From Streptomyces caniferus (lineage in GTDB: Bacteria > Actinomycetota > Actinomycetes > Streptomycetales > Streptomycetaceae): a DNA stretch of 64,000 bases. Every line of letters starts with the position of its first letter. Within the stretch, counting starts at the first letter, position 1. Below the pieces are notes generated by a model that made no database searches, was not told the DNA's origin, and saw only the letters and a list, made by a program, of their open reading frames with translations. The DNA is taken from NCBI RefSeq assembly GCF_009811555.1, contig NZ_BLIN01000003.1, forward strand, positions 1,647,508 to 1,711,507, read 5' to 3'. Shown one piece after another: positions 63,790 to 64,000 of the stretch. Both the position numbers and the translations under genes were made by a program.

Positions 63790-64000
63790 GTCCCCCAGAG
63801 AACGAGGCTCCGGATGGCCGCACGTCGTGCTGAACGACAGCGATCTCGCGGATCTGCCCTTCCCGGCGTGAAGACGATCGAGGTGCTCGGCTTCCTGCCG
63901 TCGAACCAGATCGACCCCGTCGCATGGGACAGGTCGTACTTCCTGAGGCGTCGAGGAAGCCGGCGCCGCCCGTACCGGTTGTTGCGGACGCGATGAAGCA
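63790..64000 (+). pseudogene. ku: Ku (NHEJ) fragment 2, runs off window
   Basis: Reads HVVLNDSDLADLPFPA, then after one frameshift KTIEVLGFLPSNQIDPVAWD and RSYFL, then after another EASRKPAPPVPVVADAMK to the window end. This is the Ku stretch that normally follows fragment 1 (LTDEDLADLPLPTAKTIEVL-type). At least two frameshifts, so it is inactive. Confidence 0.8.

Noticed and set aside
1..64000. tRNA, rRNA or riboswitch genes
   Set aside because: No cloverleaf, rRNA or known riboswitch core could be recognised by eye; a covariance-model scan would be needed to exclude them.

Overview
The window is high-GC actinobacterial DNA, almost certainly from a Streptomyces or close relative. Reasons: strong GC codon bias, GTG/TTG starts with GGAGG-type ribosome binding sites, a PAS-GAF-SpoIIE phosphatase, an ALF-repeat secreted giant protein, an Lsr2 relic, HxlR/TetR-SDR pairs and type I-E style CRISPR repeats. 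It looks like an accessory region such as a chromosome arm, genomic island or plasmid. It has at least twelve transposase genes or fragments, many frameshifted or truncated genes, and relics of NHEJ genes (Ku, ATP-dependent ligase), a lasso-peptide cyclase and a phage-type integrase.

Layout 0-15 kb: GNAT fragment, an intact DDE transposase, a lipoprotein, IS256 and IS630 relics, an HxlR regulator divergent from an SDR plus SnoaL-like pair with a 17-bp palindrome between them, an FhuF-like protein, and a PAS-PAS-GAF-SpoIIE phosphatase. A tightly coupled minus-strand aromatic ring-cleavage operon follows (monooxygenase, amidohydrolase, extradiol dioxygenase, FAH hydrolase, SDR); every member except FAH is frameshifted, truncated or internally deleted. 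15-24 kb: an ALF-repeat putative polymorphic toxin with an ATGA-overlapping immunity candidate, cut by a 1365-bp IS that carries a PPOX-family passenger gene. Next come a secreted protein and a catalytically dead trypsin fused to FG-GAP repeats. 23.9-24.4 kb: two decayed CRISPR tracts with repeat units on both strands and no cas genes. 25-38 kb: Lsr2 pseudogene, aldo/keto reductase, the second copy of the passenger-bearing IS, two SDR/TetR modules, and a 2.7-kb nested element with 46-bp inverted repeats.

Layout 39-60 kb: a cluster of repeat proteins without recognisable signal peptides. Two are YVTN beta-propellers plus three IPT/TIG domains, three are pure IPT arrays, one is three IPT domains fused to a DUF3494 ice-binding-like domain, and one is a propeller plus PKD/Ig-like domains. 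One small exported beta-helix protein sits among them. Perfect or near-perfect internal DNA repeats (492, about 249, 126 bp) show recent expansion. 60-64 kb: a Ku gene in two pieces, a membrane-protein pseudogene, a four-helix membrane protein and an integrase pseudogene.

The strongest candidates for something undescribed are: the signal-less IPT/YVTN/ice-binding-like cluster; insertion elements that carry a coiled-coil plus winged-helix accessory gene (two diverged examples, one also carrying a tectonin propeller); and the passenger-bearing 1365-bp IS. All calls come from reading the sequence and family recall; no database search was run.
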